Below, piece after piece: positions 46,377 to 57,879 of a DNA stretch of 64,000 nucleotides (within the stretch, counting starts at the first letter, position 1; the number at the start of each line of letters is the position of its first letter). This DNA comes from Melocanna baccifera (Eukaryota; Streptophyta; Magnoliopsida; Poales; Poaceae): positions 930,001 through 994,000 of the forward strand of contig CM070684.1 in NCBI GenBank assembly GCA_036346265.1, written 5' to 3'. A program made the position numbers and the translations under genes. The notes under the pieces are model-generated. The model saw only the letters and a program-made list of their open reading frames with translations, searched no databases and had not been told where the DNA came from.

Positions 46377-47250
46377 TCCAAAGCAATCTGGGAGGCCATG
46401 GGCGAAGTCTTCTGAGTTGTTTGCGTTTGTGTATCAGTGTTGGTTTGTGTGTTTGTCGAAGGTTTCTATCCTCTCGTTTCGTTGCAAATGAAAACTAATC
46501 AGGTAATACTTGTGGACCTAAGGTTACAAGCGAGAAGGCTCCTCGTTTACCCTCCTGTTTCGTTTTTCCAAAGAACCTCGACTTGGATGTCGATTAATGT
46601 TCTCTACTCTTGTTGTTATGGTTTGCCTCGCAGAGGCTCCATGCTTCCATCGGGCATGTTGTGAAATTTCTATTTCGCGTGCGTCTATTTTCCATCATTT
46701 ATCAACGCCGGCAGGTACCTGGTGTTCGACCCGACTAGCAGCCTTGTCTGCAGCTGCAGTTTTCAGCTCAGCCGTGGCCGTTCAATGTAGCGCGTTCATC
46801 GGTCAAAGACGACGAACATCGATCAAGCTATAGCTTCCATGGTTTTGTTTATTGGAAGACTTTGACCCTTCGGTGATGGCTTTGTCACGCTATATAGCTC
46901 ATGGTTTTCGAGAAATTCGGCTTCGAGCTATGCCTCGTTCTAAGGCTAACTTGGCAAAATTATTCTCCGACGCATGGTCCATGCTATAGGTCATGGTTTT
47001 GATAAATGTTTCATGGCCTTATATGTCTTGCTATAGCTCACGGTTTTAGCATAACTTCATTTTTAAAAACATCAAAAGTTTCAGGGAAATCCATTAGAAT
47101 TGTTTTCAGTTGTAAATATGCCATACTATCTAATGGTTTGATGTGATTTTCCGTAGAACACAAGTTAATGGCTTCTAGGTCAGATTTAAGGCAAAATTGT
47201 TACAGCTCACGATTTGAAGGCAATATTATATTTTTATTTCGATGCTTCAG
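46377..47250. repeat. RCD1-like 3' UTR, then left part of a degenerate repeat array
   Basis: Up to about 46830 this is 3' UTR and flank. From there, variants of GCTATAGCTCATGGTTTT recur at about 46893, 46984, 47032, 47115 and 47202, with GATTTTCCGTA(A/G)AAC between some of them. The array continues after the solo LTR, at 50333. Confidence 0.6.
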
Positions 47251-50200
47251 TGTAACGCCCCCGTTTCTAGGGGCGCCTGGGACACGGCCTTCCGTACAGT
47301 TCGTGCTCGAATCGGTACGGAACGTCCTGCAAGAGAGTACCATCATATGCTTACAACAAAAGTCCAGCATATATGACAAGATAGGGGTTATCAACCCAGT
47401 TTTAGTTGCAGCGGGGCGTGCAAACCCAAAGTATATTACATTACAAAAGACAAACTCCAAGGAAAGCTCGAGCGCGGTAGAAACCTAAAGCAAGGGGTCT
47501 TCATCGAAGAAGGGTTCCTCCGGGGCTTCCTCAACGGGGAAACCTTCACCAACCTCTTGATCCTCTTAAGGGTTTAGCAAGCCGTGAGCTAACTAGCTCA
47601 GCAAGTCACAAAGGAAATCCTAACTTAACTACTTGCACGGATTATCAAAGGAAGGGAGTATACTGGTTGTATTATTTTATGTGGATGTAGTTTTATTTCG
47701 TAAACAGTTTTAGAAACTCACGAAATGACAACTACTTCTTAAGAGTAGGGGTTTTCACGAAGAGTTAATTAATCCACTAATCTAGTTAAAAGTACTTACA
47801 AAACTACTTAAGCTTTGCAACTGGAATCACCCAAGTGACACAGCTCCATTAATCGGGAGCACGGTATATTCGAATATCAATTAATTGACTCTGCAGAGTT
47901 GCCCAACTTTACTCACATGTATCCTTAACCCTCATGACTGGGATAAGGAACTAGGTCCTTTCGCTGCTCAACCCTTGGTCGGGTCCGCAACCCGACTCTC
48001 TCGGAGCAGCGTACTGCTTGAGTTGAGCAGGTACTAAACCAAGGTTGACAAGTCAACACCTGTGGTCGAGCGACCACTATGTCATTTGCTTGGCATAAGG
48101 GTCTAGTCCTTATATTTTCACGAGGTCTGCAACCACAACTTCGGGTAAAGCGGTGGGCTCAAACTGCCTCACGGTTCCCCACACACCCTTACCTTACACT
48201 GCACATGCCAGTACAACCACTCTAGGGCACGGTGTCCCATACCACCCTACCCTAGCCTGGGTTTTCCAAATCTACCGGCCCACGGCCACAACCTTAGTAG
48301 TGTAAAGATTTTGCATGAAATGTAGATAATATATACGTAATTATAATACACTTTGCATACATCTAGGGTTAACAATGGCGGGGCTACAAATTAACATGGC
48401 ATTTAGCGGTGGTTGGATTTATCTAAACAGCAAGTCATTCTAAACATTTTCTATTTTTACAGAACTAGCATTTCGTAATTAACAATAATGCAAATAGCAT
48501 AAATACATAATTTAATGAACATGGGGTATCGACATGATCAAGGTTTTGCGACTTGCCGTTAATCTGGACGATCTCGGTAATCTCGAACGAAGGAACTCCG
48601 GGATCCTGAGCCTGCACCGTTGCTTCCGGAATCCCCGACACTAGCACAAAAACACAAGAAAACAGAAATAAATCAAAGGGAAATAAAAGAAAGCATTTTA
48701 TTTAAAGAAAAGAAAGCTCAAAAACTCAAAAAGGAATTTTCAAAAATTTTCTGGGATGAATTTGGGGAAATGGAGGTCAAGAATGGGTTCAGGACACCAA
48801 AAGGAGCAAAATAGTGTATTTTGGTGGTTTTTGGAATTTTCTGTGATTTTCTAGGATTTATTTTTGATTTTTCTGGATTTTTCAGCCACTGGAAAAAGAA
48901 AAAGGGGACTGTTCACTTGAACAGTGTTGGGCCGGCCCCTTTGCCACAGTGCGGCCCGCGCGCCCGGCATGGGCCACGCAGCCTCGGCCCAGCTCATGCG
49001 CGGCCGAAGGCCAGCGCGCGCGCGCCTCGCCACGGTCGATGGGTGACACGCGGCGGCAGCGGGCGGTGGCGATGAGGAGCGGGTGGGCAGACAGGCTGAG
49101 CGGTAGGGAGGGAAATCGGACGACAGCGAAGAGGGCTGGATCGGGTGGCTGCGAAGGAATGAGTTTAGTGGCATCGGACGGCAAAGGAAGGATGCGTCAT
49201 CCGACGGCCGACATTAAATAGCAAGGAGAGAGAGTGGATGGAGGAGATGGGGCCACGTCGGCCTTCGTCTTCCTTCGGTCGGGCACGCGCGACAAAGAGA
49301 CAAAGGTAGAGCGCCTCCGCTCTCCGGCGACGGCGAGGGTCTCCGACGGCCAGGGAGGGTACTAGGGGTGAGAGCTCAGCGAGGGGAACCCATTGCCGGG
49401 GTTTGCGAGTTATGGGAGCGATCGAGGGTGGCGCAAGGCTGGAGAGAGGGTGGAGGTGGTTTTTGGTCACCGGAGGCCAACGGCGGCGATCCGGGCAAAT
49501 CAGCGGTGGTGGGAGCATCTCTGGAGCAAGGGGGACTCAGTGGTGGTGGTGGAGCGAGTTGGGGAGTTCTCTAGCGAGCTGGCCACGGCGAGGGGCGGTG
49601 GCCATGGAGGTGTGCACGGCGCGGGGCCACAGGAGGAGCTCCCATGCAAAATTAAGCTCGGCATCGGGTTTGAGGTGTCAAGGAGGTGCTGCGGATGAGT
49701 TTGATTGGGTTTTGACTGGTTGGAGTGGCGGACTGAGCTCGGAGCTTACCGGACTCGGGGAGGGGCGATGGCAGCGCTAGGGAGGGAGAGGGTTCAATCG
49801 GCTGTGCTGGGAGGAGGAGGGGAGTGGCGCAATGCTTCCCGCGGAAGCAATTGGGTTATAAAGCGAAGAAGAGGCGAGGGAAGCTTACGGGGTAAGCGGA
49901 GGGGTAATGGCGCTTGGCGGAAGGTGCGGCGAGAGGACTGTATCGGGGGGGGCCATGTCGAGCGGTACCACGGTGCTGCAGGAGTTGGCAGGGAGGGTGA
50001 CGACTCGGGGTGGCGGTTGGGCCGCGGAAGTGGAGGTGCAGGCGGGGCCCGAGGCGGCGCTGTGCGCGTCGCGGCGGCGATGGCGCGGCCAAGTGGCGCC
50101 GCGGGCGCCTGCGCTGCCGAGCTAAGCGACAAGGCGGGGAGGAGGCGGCCTCACGTGGACCGGGGGGGGGGGAGAAAGGCGGAAAGGAGGCAGGCACCAA

Positions 50201-50327
50201 CGGGCGGGGAGGCGGAATCCAAGGGGGAGAGAGAGATTAGGGTGGGGGATTAGAGGAAGATTAAGGAAAACCAAAGATCAAGAAGAAAATCTCAAATTTT
50301 TGTGGTTGAAATTTTCAGGGTGTTTCA
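47251..50327 (-). mobile_element. Solo gypsy LTR, copy C (minus orientation, 3077 bp)
   Basis: A perfect TSD TTCAG (47246-47250, 50328-50332) flanks it. The plus-strand ends are TGTAACGCCCCCG and CAGGGTGTTTCA, so on the minus strand it runs from TGAAACACCCTG to GGCGTTACA. It shares with copies A, B and E the ACTTGCTGAG...CTCACGGCTT hairpin site (47585-47600), the CTCTGCAGAG block (about 47890) and a GC-rich section (48900-50200). Outside these blocks it diverges, so it is a different family of the same group. Its 3' end has an inverted repeat, CGCCCC and GGGGCG around a short loop. No internal region is attached. The long GC-rich ORFs inside it have no domains. Confidence 0.85.
47585..47600 (-). 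repeat. Conserved LTR hairpin, copy C
   Basis: TGAGCT-AACT-AGCTCA on the plus strand: a 6-bp stem at the same site as the TGAGTAC/GTACTCA stem of copies B and E, with both arms changed together. Confidence 0.75.
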
Positions 50328-50332
50328 TTCAG

Positions 50333-51643
50333 CGTCGGCCTTGTCGCTTCCAACTTCACTTCATAGTTTAAAAGGGAACTTGGAAAATTTATTCTCAATG
50401 CAAAGAATCCATACTATAGCTCATGATTTTGAGATAGATTTTCTTAAAATTGTACTTCGTGGTTTTGGTGTCACATTTGCCGTGCTAATTAGCTCACAGT
50501 TTAGTGCGGTTTTAGTTTTTGCTCTATATAGTATTCTAGGCATAGCTCATGGTTGGATGAGATTTTCCGTAAAACTTCACGGTACAGTCTCAGGGTTAGA
50601 TTTACCTCGGTACATCTCATGTGTTCTAATGCAAATTTTCTCCTTTTTTCTAGTTTTTTATGCCTTAGCACCAACTATGTCTCACTGTAGCTCTTGATTT
50701 TAGAGAAACATAGCTTCAGGATATGCTTCAAAGTTTTAGGGCAAAGCTAGCAAATTTCTCTTAGATGCAAAGTTTTTATCTTATTATTTTGGAACCATAT
50801 TTGGAGATAATTTACTTCATGGTTTTATGTTGAAATTTACCTGTCTGCTCATGGTTTTAGCACAATTTTATTTTTTTCAAAAAGAAATAATTTACTGAAA
50901 CATACCAAAAATGTTCTCAGATGCAGGTGTCAACCCGAAGCTATTGACAAAAAATCTAGTGAAAGCTCATGGTTTGACGATTTTTTTTGTTGTTGTAAAA
51001 CCTCAACCGATGGCTTTAGGTTTAGATTTGTCTTCTATATCTCACAATGTTAGCGCTATCTTAGTTTTTTTTCCTTTTAGAGACAGATTTCAGGAGAATT
51101 TAACAAAATTGTTTTCATATCATGGTTCGCCCAATTTTTTTTTAAAAAAAACTTCAGCCTATGGTTTCAGTGTCACATTCGCCTTTCTATAGCTCACGAT
51201 TTTATTATAGTTTTAGTTTTTTTAAAAGATTTGTATGGAAACAAACCAAAATGGTTCTCAGACAAATACGCCTTACTGTAGCTCATGATTTGGTGAAAAT
51301 TTTCCATAAAACACCAGCTCACGGTTATTCTGTATTTGTATTTTTTTGCCAAAAAAAAACCAAAGTCCGAGTGTAATCTAACAAAAATGTTATTAGATGC
51401 AAATATGCTATAATACAACTCATAATTTGATGTGATTTGTTTATATAAAACGTAGTCTGCTTTTAGTGTCAAAATTGCCTTGGCATAGATCAGGGTTTTC
51501 GTGTGTTTCATTGATCTTTATTTTTGTCTAAATTTTGATGCAACAACACCAGATTTGTCATACTATAGCCCACAATTCTCTTCCGACAAATTTGGCTTCT
51601 ACCTGCGCTTTAAATTTGCAGGGTAAAGGTCGTAAAATTATTA
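50333..51643. repeat. Right part of a degenerate tandem array
   Basis: About 1.3 kb in which a loose unit recurs every ~140-200 bp: (A)TGCAAATATGCCATACTAT, then AGCTCATGATTTGATG, then TTTTCCGTAAAAC, then GTGTCACATTTGCC, then AGCTCACGGTTTTAGC, then TTGTTCTCAGATGC. Clear occurrences of the AGCTCA arm lie at about 50419, 50545, 50683, 50850, 50967, 51191, 51279 and 51418. The copies are strongly diverged. The Helitron starts directly after it. Confidence 0.6.
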
Positions 51644-51689
51644 TCTTTACTATTATAAAAGAAGCAATTGGTGGTTGGTCCGTCCTCCC

Positions 51690-52350
51690 TCCTCTTCTCT
51701 CAGCCATTCGATCTGATTATAACATAAAATCCGAACCGTCCGTCACCCACTCACCCCTCCCCCCTCCCTCCCCTCATCCATTTTTCCCGTGCACTGCATC
51801 CACCTCCTTTCTTCCGCTCTCCATCGCTCCTCCCCTCCCTCCTCCGCTGCCGCGCCGCCCTCGCCTCCTCCCCTCCCTCCGCCCCCCGTGCCGCCGCCAC
51901 CCCTCCGCACCCCCGCCTCCTCCTCCCCACCCCGCGCCGCAGCCTCCTCCCCTCCCTCCCTCCCCGCGCCGCCGCCGCATGCACTTTGCCTGACGAGTGG
52001 CCCTCCTCCCCTCTAGATCCGGCATCGGATGGCTGGCCCCTCGGCCTGTGCTCCAGTCGCGCCCCCCCTTCCACAACGCCGCCTCACCTGGCCCCTCCGC
52101 AGCTCCCTCCACCACCCGTATCTGCAGCTCTTCCTCCTCCCCCAGATCCGGCGCCGGTCGGATTCCCAACTCTGAATCCGCGTCCCCCGCTCTACACCGC
52201 CGCCTCACTTGGCCCCTCGACAGCTCCCTCCACTACCCGCATCAGCAGCGCTCCCCCTCCCTCCTCTCTCGGCCCCTACCCCCCATCGCCTCACCGGCGG
52301 CTGCAGCTCCCTCGTCGGCACCCATCGACGGCCCTGCTCCACCGCCGCTT
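51690..52350 (+). promoter_or_regulatory. Pyrimidine-rich 5' region of the Helitron
   Basis: The plus strand is dominated by C and T (CCTCCCTCC-type runs), strongest at 51740-51990. It precedes the first likely exons and probably holds the Helitron promoter or leader. The proline-rich ORFs here are composition artefacts. Confidence 0.5.
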
Positions 52351-55203
52351 CCACCGGCCGGATTTTGTGCATGTACGTCGTCGCGCTGGAGGCGGGGAGC
52401 AGCGCCGATGACCGTGGTAGTGGAGCTATTGCAGTTGAGGATTTTGTGACTCGCTGTGAGGAGAAGAACGGCAGCAGCATGGTGAGTCAAATCAAACTTT
52501 GTAGCATTGGAGCCTCCTTCTCCCCCAACGCCACCGCCCTGTTAGCAAAATAAACTTGTTGTGTCAAGTTAGTTAGGCGCAGTAATCTGCATGCACGCGC
52601 AGTTATCTGCATGTACATGCCGTGCGTCAGACTAGCTCACGACGGACTCTTAGTTTCCGATTCGTTTCCGTTTTCATTTGAATTGCAGATTACATTTGCT
52701 CTGCATAATAAAAGGCGAAGAGAAAACCAGAAAATGCTTTCTAACCGATCAAGTTCAACCAGCAAACAAGTTCGTCTTTTTTCTTCTTATTGTTCTCTTA
52801 ATGCTCAAGTTATGAATCAGCACTTTTGTAGCGAACTTGTGGTGATATTTCTGATGTTTCTTCTTGACAAGGATCCAATCAAACAGTAACTTGAAGCAGA
52901 TCAGAGATTTGAGTGTGATCTGTAAGTAGCTTGCCAATTGTTGATTTGGTTTCTTATTTATAGATTGGTCTTTACTCTTTATTAATACCGTGTGTATATA
53001 TTTGAATCTTTATTGTACCTATTCGCAAGTTGCTCTTCACCCATCTATAAACATATGTTCTAATGGTACGCACATTGTTGCACATTCTATTAGTTATTAA
53101 TTAGATGCCCTACAAACTTTAGGTAGGAATCGTGACCACGACGTGGCAGCGAGTTCTGCTACCATACCACCAGTGCAAACACAACCAAGCCATGGTCAAG
53201 CAGAGGCTCGCATTACATTCGAGCAAAATGGAGCGAGATATCGGTATGCAGCTCCTACACCAGAGCAAAAGCTAGCAAGACGAGAACGTGAAAGAGCACG
53301 ACGTCAAAGTTTAACACCCGAACAAAGGGAAGAGATTAATGCCCGTCGAAGAGCACAACGTAGAGCACGTGTCCAAAGTTTAACATTGGATCAGCGGGGT
53401 GAGATTAATGCCCGTCGAAAATTAGCCAGGCGAAGCATTACATCTGAGGAGAGACAAGCATTGCTTCATGAACGTAATGCAAGCTACGCAACCAGGAGAG
53501 ATACCCTATGCACCGAATCAATTGCAATGCAATGCCCACAATTAGAATCTTCATTGGATGTCAATCCATCATTGATATCGTACGGCTTCGCTACTGCTGA
53601 TCTCTCAACACAATCATTTATTACAGATGATGGTAATAACTATATTCATATTTATCGTCCCAACTATAGAATTGAACCATTATTATCATATTCACACAAA
53701 CTGACGTGTACTCTAGAAACCATCGTTGAGGACGATATGGATGAGGAGTACTACATGTGTGTTGGTGGAGGTATTTGAAACATCGTTTCTCTCTTATCTA
53801 TAGAATCCAACACCTATCATCACCCCTTCCCTTTAAATACTTGCAGATGGCGACACAATGGAAGACACTGACTTTGATGAGCTAGCTGATGCTTGTCCCG
53901 CTGGATCAAATGTCCTAGATCCCTACGATCATATATACAGCAATATACCCAATAGCACGCACGTGTTGAAGCCTGAGCCAGACTGCGCGCACTGCCACGC
54001 GAAGAAGTTCCAGTATGAGTCAAAGGGTTTTTTCGCTAAATGGTAAAATCGATCATCGAACCCGAACTAACACGTAACTCCGTAGGCTCTGGTCAAGTGC
54101 AGATCCTGATGCCAGGCATTTTCAAGACAACATTAGATTCTTCAACGGTCACTTCTCCTTTACTACTCTAGGCGTTAGTCTTGATAAGAACTACACCAAC
54201 ATGAGGTCTAGAGTGTACACATTTAGAGCCCATGGACAAATTTACCATAATGTACATTCCTTCGGTTCGAGTGACTCTGCTCCAGAGCATCTGGAGCTCT
54301 ATTTCTACGATGACGACCCCACTCTCGATCACCGATTTCGTTACTCCTCTAGCCTCGACCAGAAAGTCGTGAGGACGCTTGTCAATATTCTTCGGGACAA
54401 CCCTTACTCGTAGACTTTCCGGAGCCTAGGCCAGGTTGAAAACCTCGAGGAATATCGTGTCTCACTAAACACGGATTTAAAGATGGACCAGAGAGTCTAC
54501 AACAAGCCGATAACATCAGAGGTGGCCGCTGTGTGGGTTGAGGGCAACGAGCTGCGCAAAGGATTCAACCATAGCGTAATCCTGTACGGTAACAATAATG
54601 AGAGATATAGTATCAAGCCGTACTACAGATGCTACGACCTTCTGTCGTATCCAATGTTCTTCCCGGGAGGGGAGCTCGGCTGGCATTGTAACATCCTGTT
54701 TTTCTGAGATTTTTAAAGCCTGGATTCTAAAAATGAATTTTCTGGAATTTTCTGAATTTAATTGAAGCTTCAAATGAATTTTTAAAGTTTTTAATGATTT
54801 AATATGATTAAAATAAACATTAACATAAGAGGGAAATATTTTATTTGTGTTCCTCAGGTCTTAAGGAATTTTCTGGTATTTTTTGAAGATATTTTGGGAT
54901 TTATTTGCTATTTTCTAGAGCTTTTAGAAGTTTATTTGAATTTCTGGAAAAAAGAAAAGAAAAGAAATAAACCTCAGCCGCCCGATCTCCCTCTCTCCGC
55001 CACGCGTCGCCCATCCGCGCGCCGCGCGCCGCTGCCCTTTCCGCGCGCACTCGCCTCGCCGCCGATCCGCCGCGCCACGCGTCGCGCATCCGCGGCGACG
55101 CGCGGCGGCACCACTGCCGCCGCCGCCGCCGCCCGCCGCGCCCTCGGCCACCGCCTGCCGCTTCACCCGTGCGATCTCCGTCGTCCGTTCGCGCGCCGCG
55201 CGG

Positions 55204-55222
55204 AAACCCTAACCCTAACCCC
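55204..55222 (+). promoter_or_regulatory. Telo-box-like repeat in LTR copy E
   Basis: AAACCCTAACCCTAACCCC, two and a half telomere-type units. Single telo-boxes (AAACCCTA) occur in plant promoters near the start site. Its role here is unknown. Confidence 0.5.
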
Positions 55223-57497
55223 GCGCGCGCGCCGCGCGTCGGATGCGCCACGCGGCAGCACCAGCCAGCGTCCCCTCCCGGCCGCTCGATGCCATCGGAT
55301 CACGCCTGCGGGCGAATCCGAGCCGTCAAAACCGCGCGCGCGCGCGCGCCAGAATCGAATCGAACTCCTCGGTTCGCGTGTTAAACTGCCGTTCATCCTC
55401 GGTTCGTGTCGCGACACCCGAGCTCCCGCCGCCGCTCCTCTCTGTCCTCGCGCCGCGCCGCCGCCGCCGCGCGCCGCCGTGCCGCGCGTCTCCGCTGCCG
55501 CCGAGGTCGCCGGAGCACCAGCCGCCGCCGCGTCGCCGCCGGTGAGCCTCTCGCGCCGTTCGCCGCGTCGCCTTGCCGCCTCGCCCTCGCCCTCGCCTCG
55601 CCTCGCCTCGGCGCGTCTGCGTCCGCGCGCCCGCGTTCGCGTCGCCTCGCGCCACGCACCCGCCACGCTCGCCGATCCGCTCCTCGCGCCCGGCCACGCG
55701 TCACCCTTCGGCCGCGATCCGGCCTCGCCCGCGCGCGCGCGCGCGCGGCGCCGCGATGCCCAGCGGCGAGCCGCCACGCGTCGCCGATCCGCCGTCGCCG
55801 CGCCGCGTCGCGCAATCCTCGCCGTCGCTCGGTCCGGACCGAAGGTCCGATCGTGCCGCGTGGCTTGCCTCCGCCGTCGGATCCACGCCGCCGCGCGCGC
55901 GTCGCCGCGTCGGCCGAACCACGTCGCCTGCCGGCGTGGCATGCCACGCCGCGCCACGTCGGCCGTGACCGCCCCAGTGCCACGTGGCGACCACGTCGGT
56001 ACGTCGGCCGCCACGTCACCGTGCCACGTGGCGGCATATCTTCGCCGCCACGTCGGTAGCGTCCCGCCGCGTCGGCCGCGCCCCGTGCATCATTTCATGG
56101 ACCGAGTCCACGGTGGACTCGAATTTCGTGGACCGGGTCCACGGCCACAATAACTTTTTCGATTTTCCCGAATTAATTTTAGAATTAATTTTCCGGGAGC
56201 CCGTTCTCCTCCGTCCTAGCTCCGATTGACCCCGTTCTTTTTTCTAAATTCATCTAAAATCGAGCTCTAGCTGTTGGTTCTGGTTTTGTGAATTTTGGAG
56301 TTCATTTGCTTATCATTTTATGTGTTTCTTTATTTTCGATCGTCTTCTCTCTCGTTAGATTCGGATTCCGGAGGAGCAGGTTTCGCGCCAGAAGACCAGG
56401 AGTACCCCGCTGAGCATAACGAAGGCAAGTCGTGTCCCTTGATCATATTAAACCCAATTTTGCAAACTATTATTTAATTATTTTGTTTTAAATTACATTG
56501 CATTGCTATTTTTATTCAAACCTTTGCACAGGTAGTTATCGTCCCAATTGAAATTATACCTCCTTGATACTTTGGAATACCATGATGCCATTGTCACCAT
56601 AGGTTGGGTAATCTATTAGTGATGCTAGTTTATTTGTCACATGGGTTGGTACGATTAGATTGCTTAGCCGGTTTATATTTACGATTGATCTCATCACACA
56701 TGTTAAATTATTAGTTTGACTTAATGACATATGGAACTGTGGTTGGTGCCACGTGTATTAAAATTTGTGCCACGTCATTGGTGTGACGTTAGCTTGGTTA
56801 TACAAATTGGTTTTGCACTCGGGCGAGTGATCGTGCAGTAAAGGGGGAAGTACAGTTGTACTTTGGGGGATGTGGTAGTCTCGCCCGGGTAATGTTAAGG
56901 ACTTAACTTTGTGCACCTTTGATCTGAGCTTAATCGTGCAAACCACATGTCTATTATGTGATGGACCTGGCTGATTAATTTGTAATATTTCAATCCAATT
57001 CTGCCATTGTGATGGACATGGTTGCTGATTTCCATGTGGCGCAAGGGGGGGTGTGATGCGAAACCCTAGCGGGCAGGATTGTGTTGAGGTAGAGCATTGT
57101 AAAGGCCTTGTTGTGATTTCCTTAGGCCTAGGCTAATCACATCGTGTGGGTACAGTTGTGCAACCTCTGCAGAGTGTAAAACTATTCGAATAGCCGCGTC
57201 CTCGGTTATGGACATTGCTCGGGGATTTCACACGAGGGTTAGTGTTTCATTTATAACTTGGTGGATTATGTTGGTAGTGGACAGGTAGTCCACTGTTGGC
57301 TTAACTTGTGGATTGGTGTTCACAAGCGGTATATGTTTATTCCTTTGTTTATTCCTTATTACTGTTTCTAGTTAACTTTCGCTTTTAAGATTATTTAATA
57401 TATTTCATCAATAAATGCTTTTATGCAAATTAACCTTTCAGCCTTCCATTGGTAAGCCTTGCACATTATATTGCATTCATTGTTATAAACAACTTGC

Positions 57498-57515
57498 TGA
57501 GTACCAATGTACTCA
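57498..57515 (+). repeat. Conserved LTR hairpin, copy E
   Basis: TGAGTAC-CAAT-GTACTCA, a perfect 7-bp stem with a 4-nt loop, followed by CGGCTTTACGCC and then the acidic ORF. Confidence 0.8.
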
Positions 57516-57844
57516 CGGCTTTACGCCTATGTTGCTCAGTTGAGGGAGAGGAGTACTACCAGCAGGAGGTTCCAGAAGGAGAGTACTACGACGACTTCAC
57601 ATTAGGCCGTTCTCCACTCGATAGCTTTGTGGCTTGTCAATTGGTCGCTACGCTTTATTTTGGATTTCATTGCTATTTTGTTAAGCCCTTCCGGCTAGAG
57701 ATATTGTAAGCTTGGCCATAAGGTCGTACCTTTGATATTTTATCAATATTCGAGTTTTCCTTTATTATTGTCGTGTGTATGACTGTGATGACATCTATGT
57801 TTGACTGTGTGCACTAGCGTGATCCTGGACTAGTGCAGTTTACA

Positions 57845-57879
57845 CAGAGAGACCGAATTTGCATATTCGGGTCTCGACA
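57845..57879 (+). repeat. Inverted repeat at the 3' end of LTR copy E
   Basis: GAGACCGAAT, then TTGCAT, then ATTCGGGTCTC (about 57849-57875), a near-perfect stem that ends four bases before the LTR terminus. A decayed version ends copies A and B. Confidence 0.7.

Larger units (their letters stand above)
54687..57879 (+). mobile_element. Solo gypsy LTR, copy E, inside the Helitron Rep/helicase gene (3193 bp)
   Basis: A perfect TSD GGCAT (54682-54686, 57880-57884) flanks it. The LTR starts TGTAACATCCTG and ends GGGTCTCGACA. Removing it and one TSD copy restores the Helitron reading across a Gly-Trp-His site. It is the best-preserved of the five related LTRs and was used as reference for copies A and B. 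Its parts are an AT-rich start, a section of extreme GC content (54980-56100) with CG runs and a telomere-like box, the CTCCGATTGACCCCG block near 56220, the CTCTGCAGAG block (57167-57176), the hairpin (57498-57515), and a short acidic ORF (EGEEYYQQEVPEGEYYDDF, from about 57540). The long GC-rich ORFs on both strands are not genes. Confidence 0.93.

Noticed and set aside
48882..50253. ORFs of 100-182 codons in LTR copy C
   Set aside because: Low-complexity Gly/Arg or Pro/Ser products within an LTR; not conserved in position with the related copies.
51751..52553. Proline-rich ORFs at the Helitron 5' end
   Set aside because: They follow from CCT/CCC runs on one strand; no conserved motif.
54804..56153. 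449-codon plus-strand ORF and 283-codon minus-strand ORF in LTR copy E
   Set aside because: Extreme GC content keeps several frames open on both strands; Arg/Ala/Pro/Ser-only composition, no domains, wholly inside an LTR.
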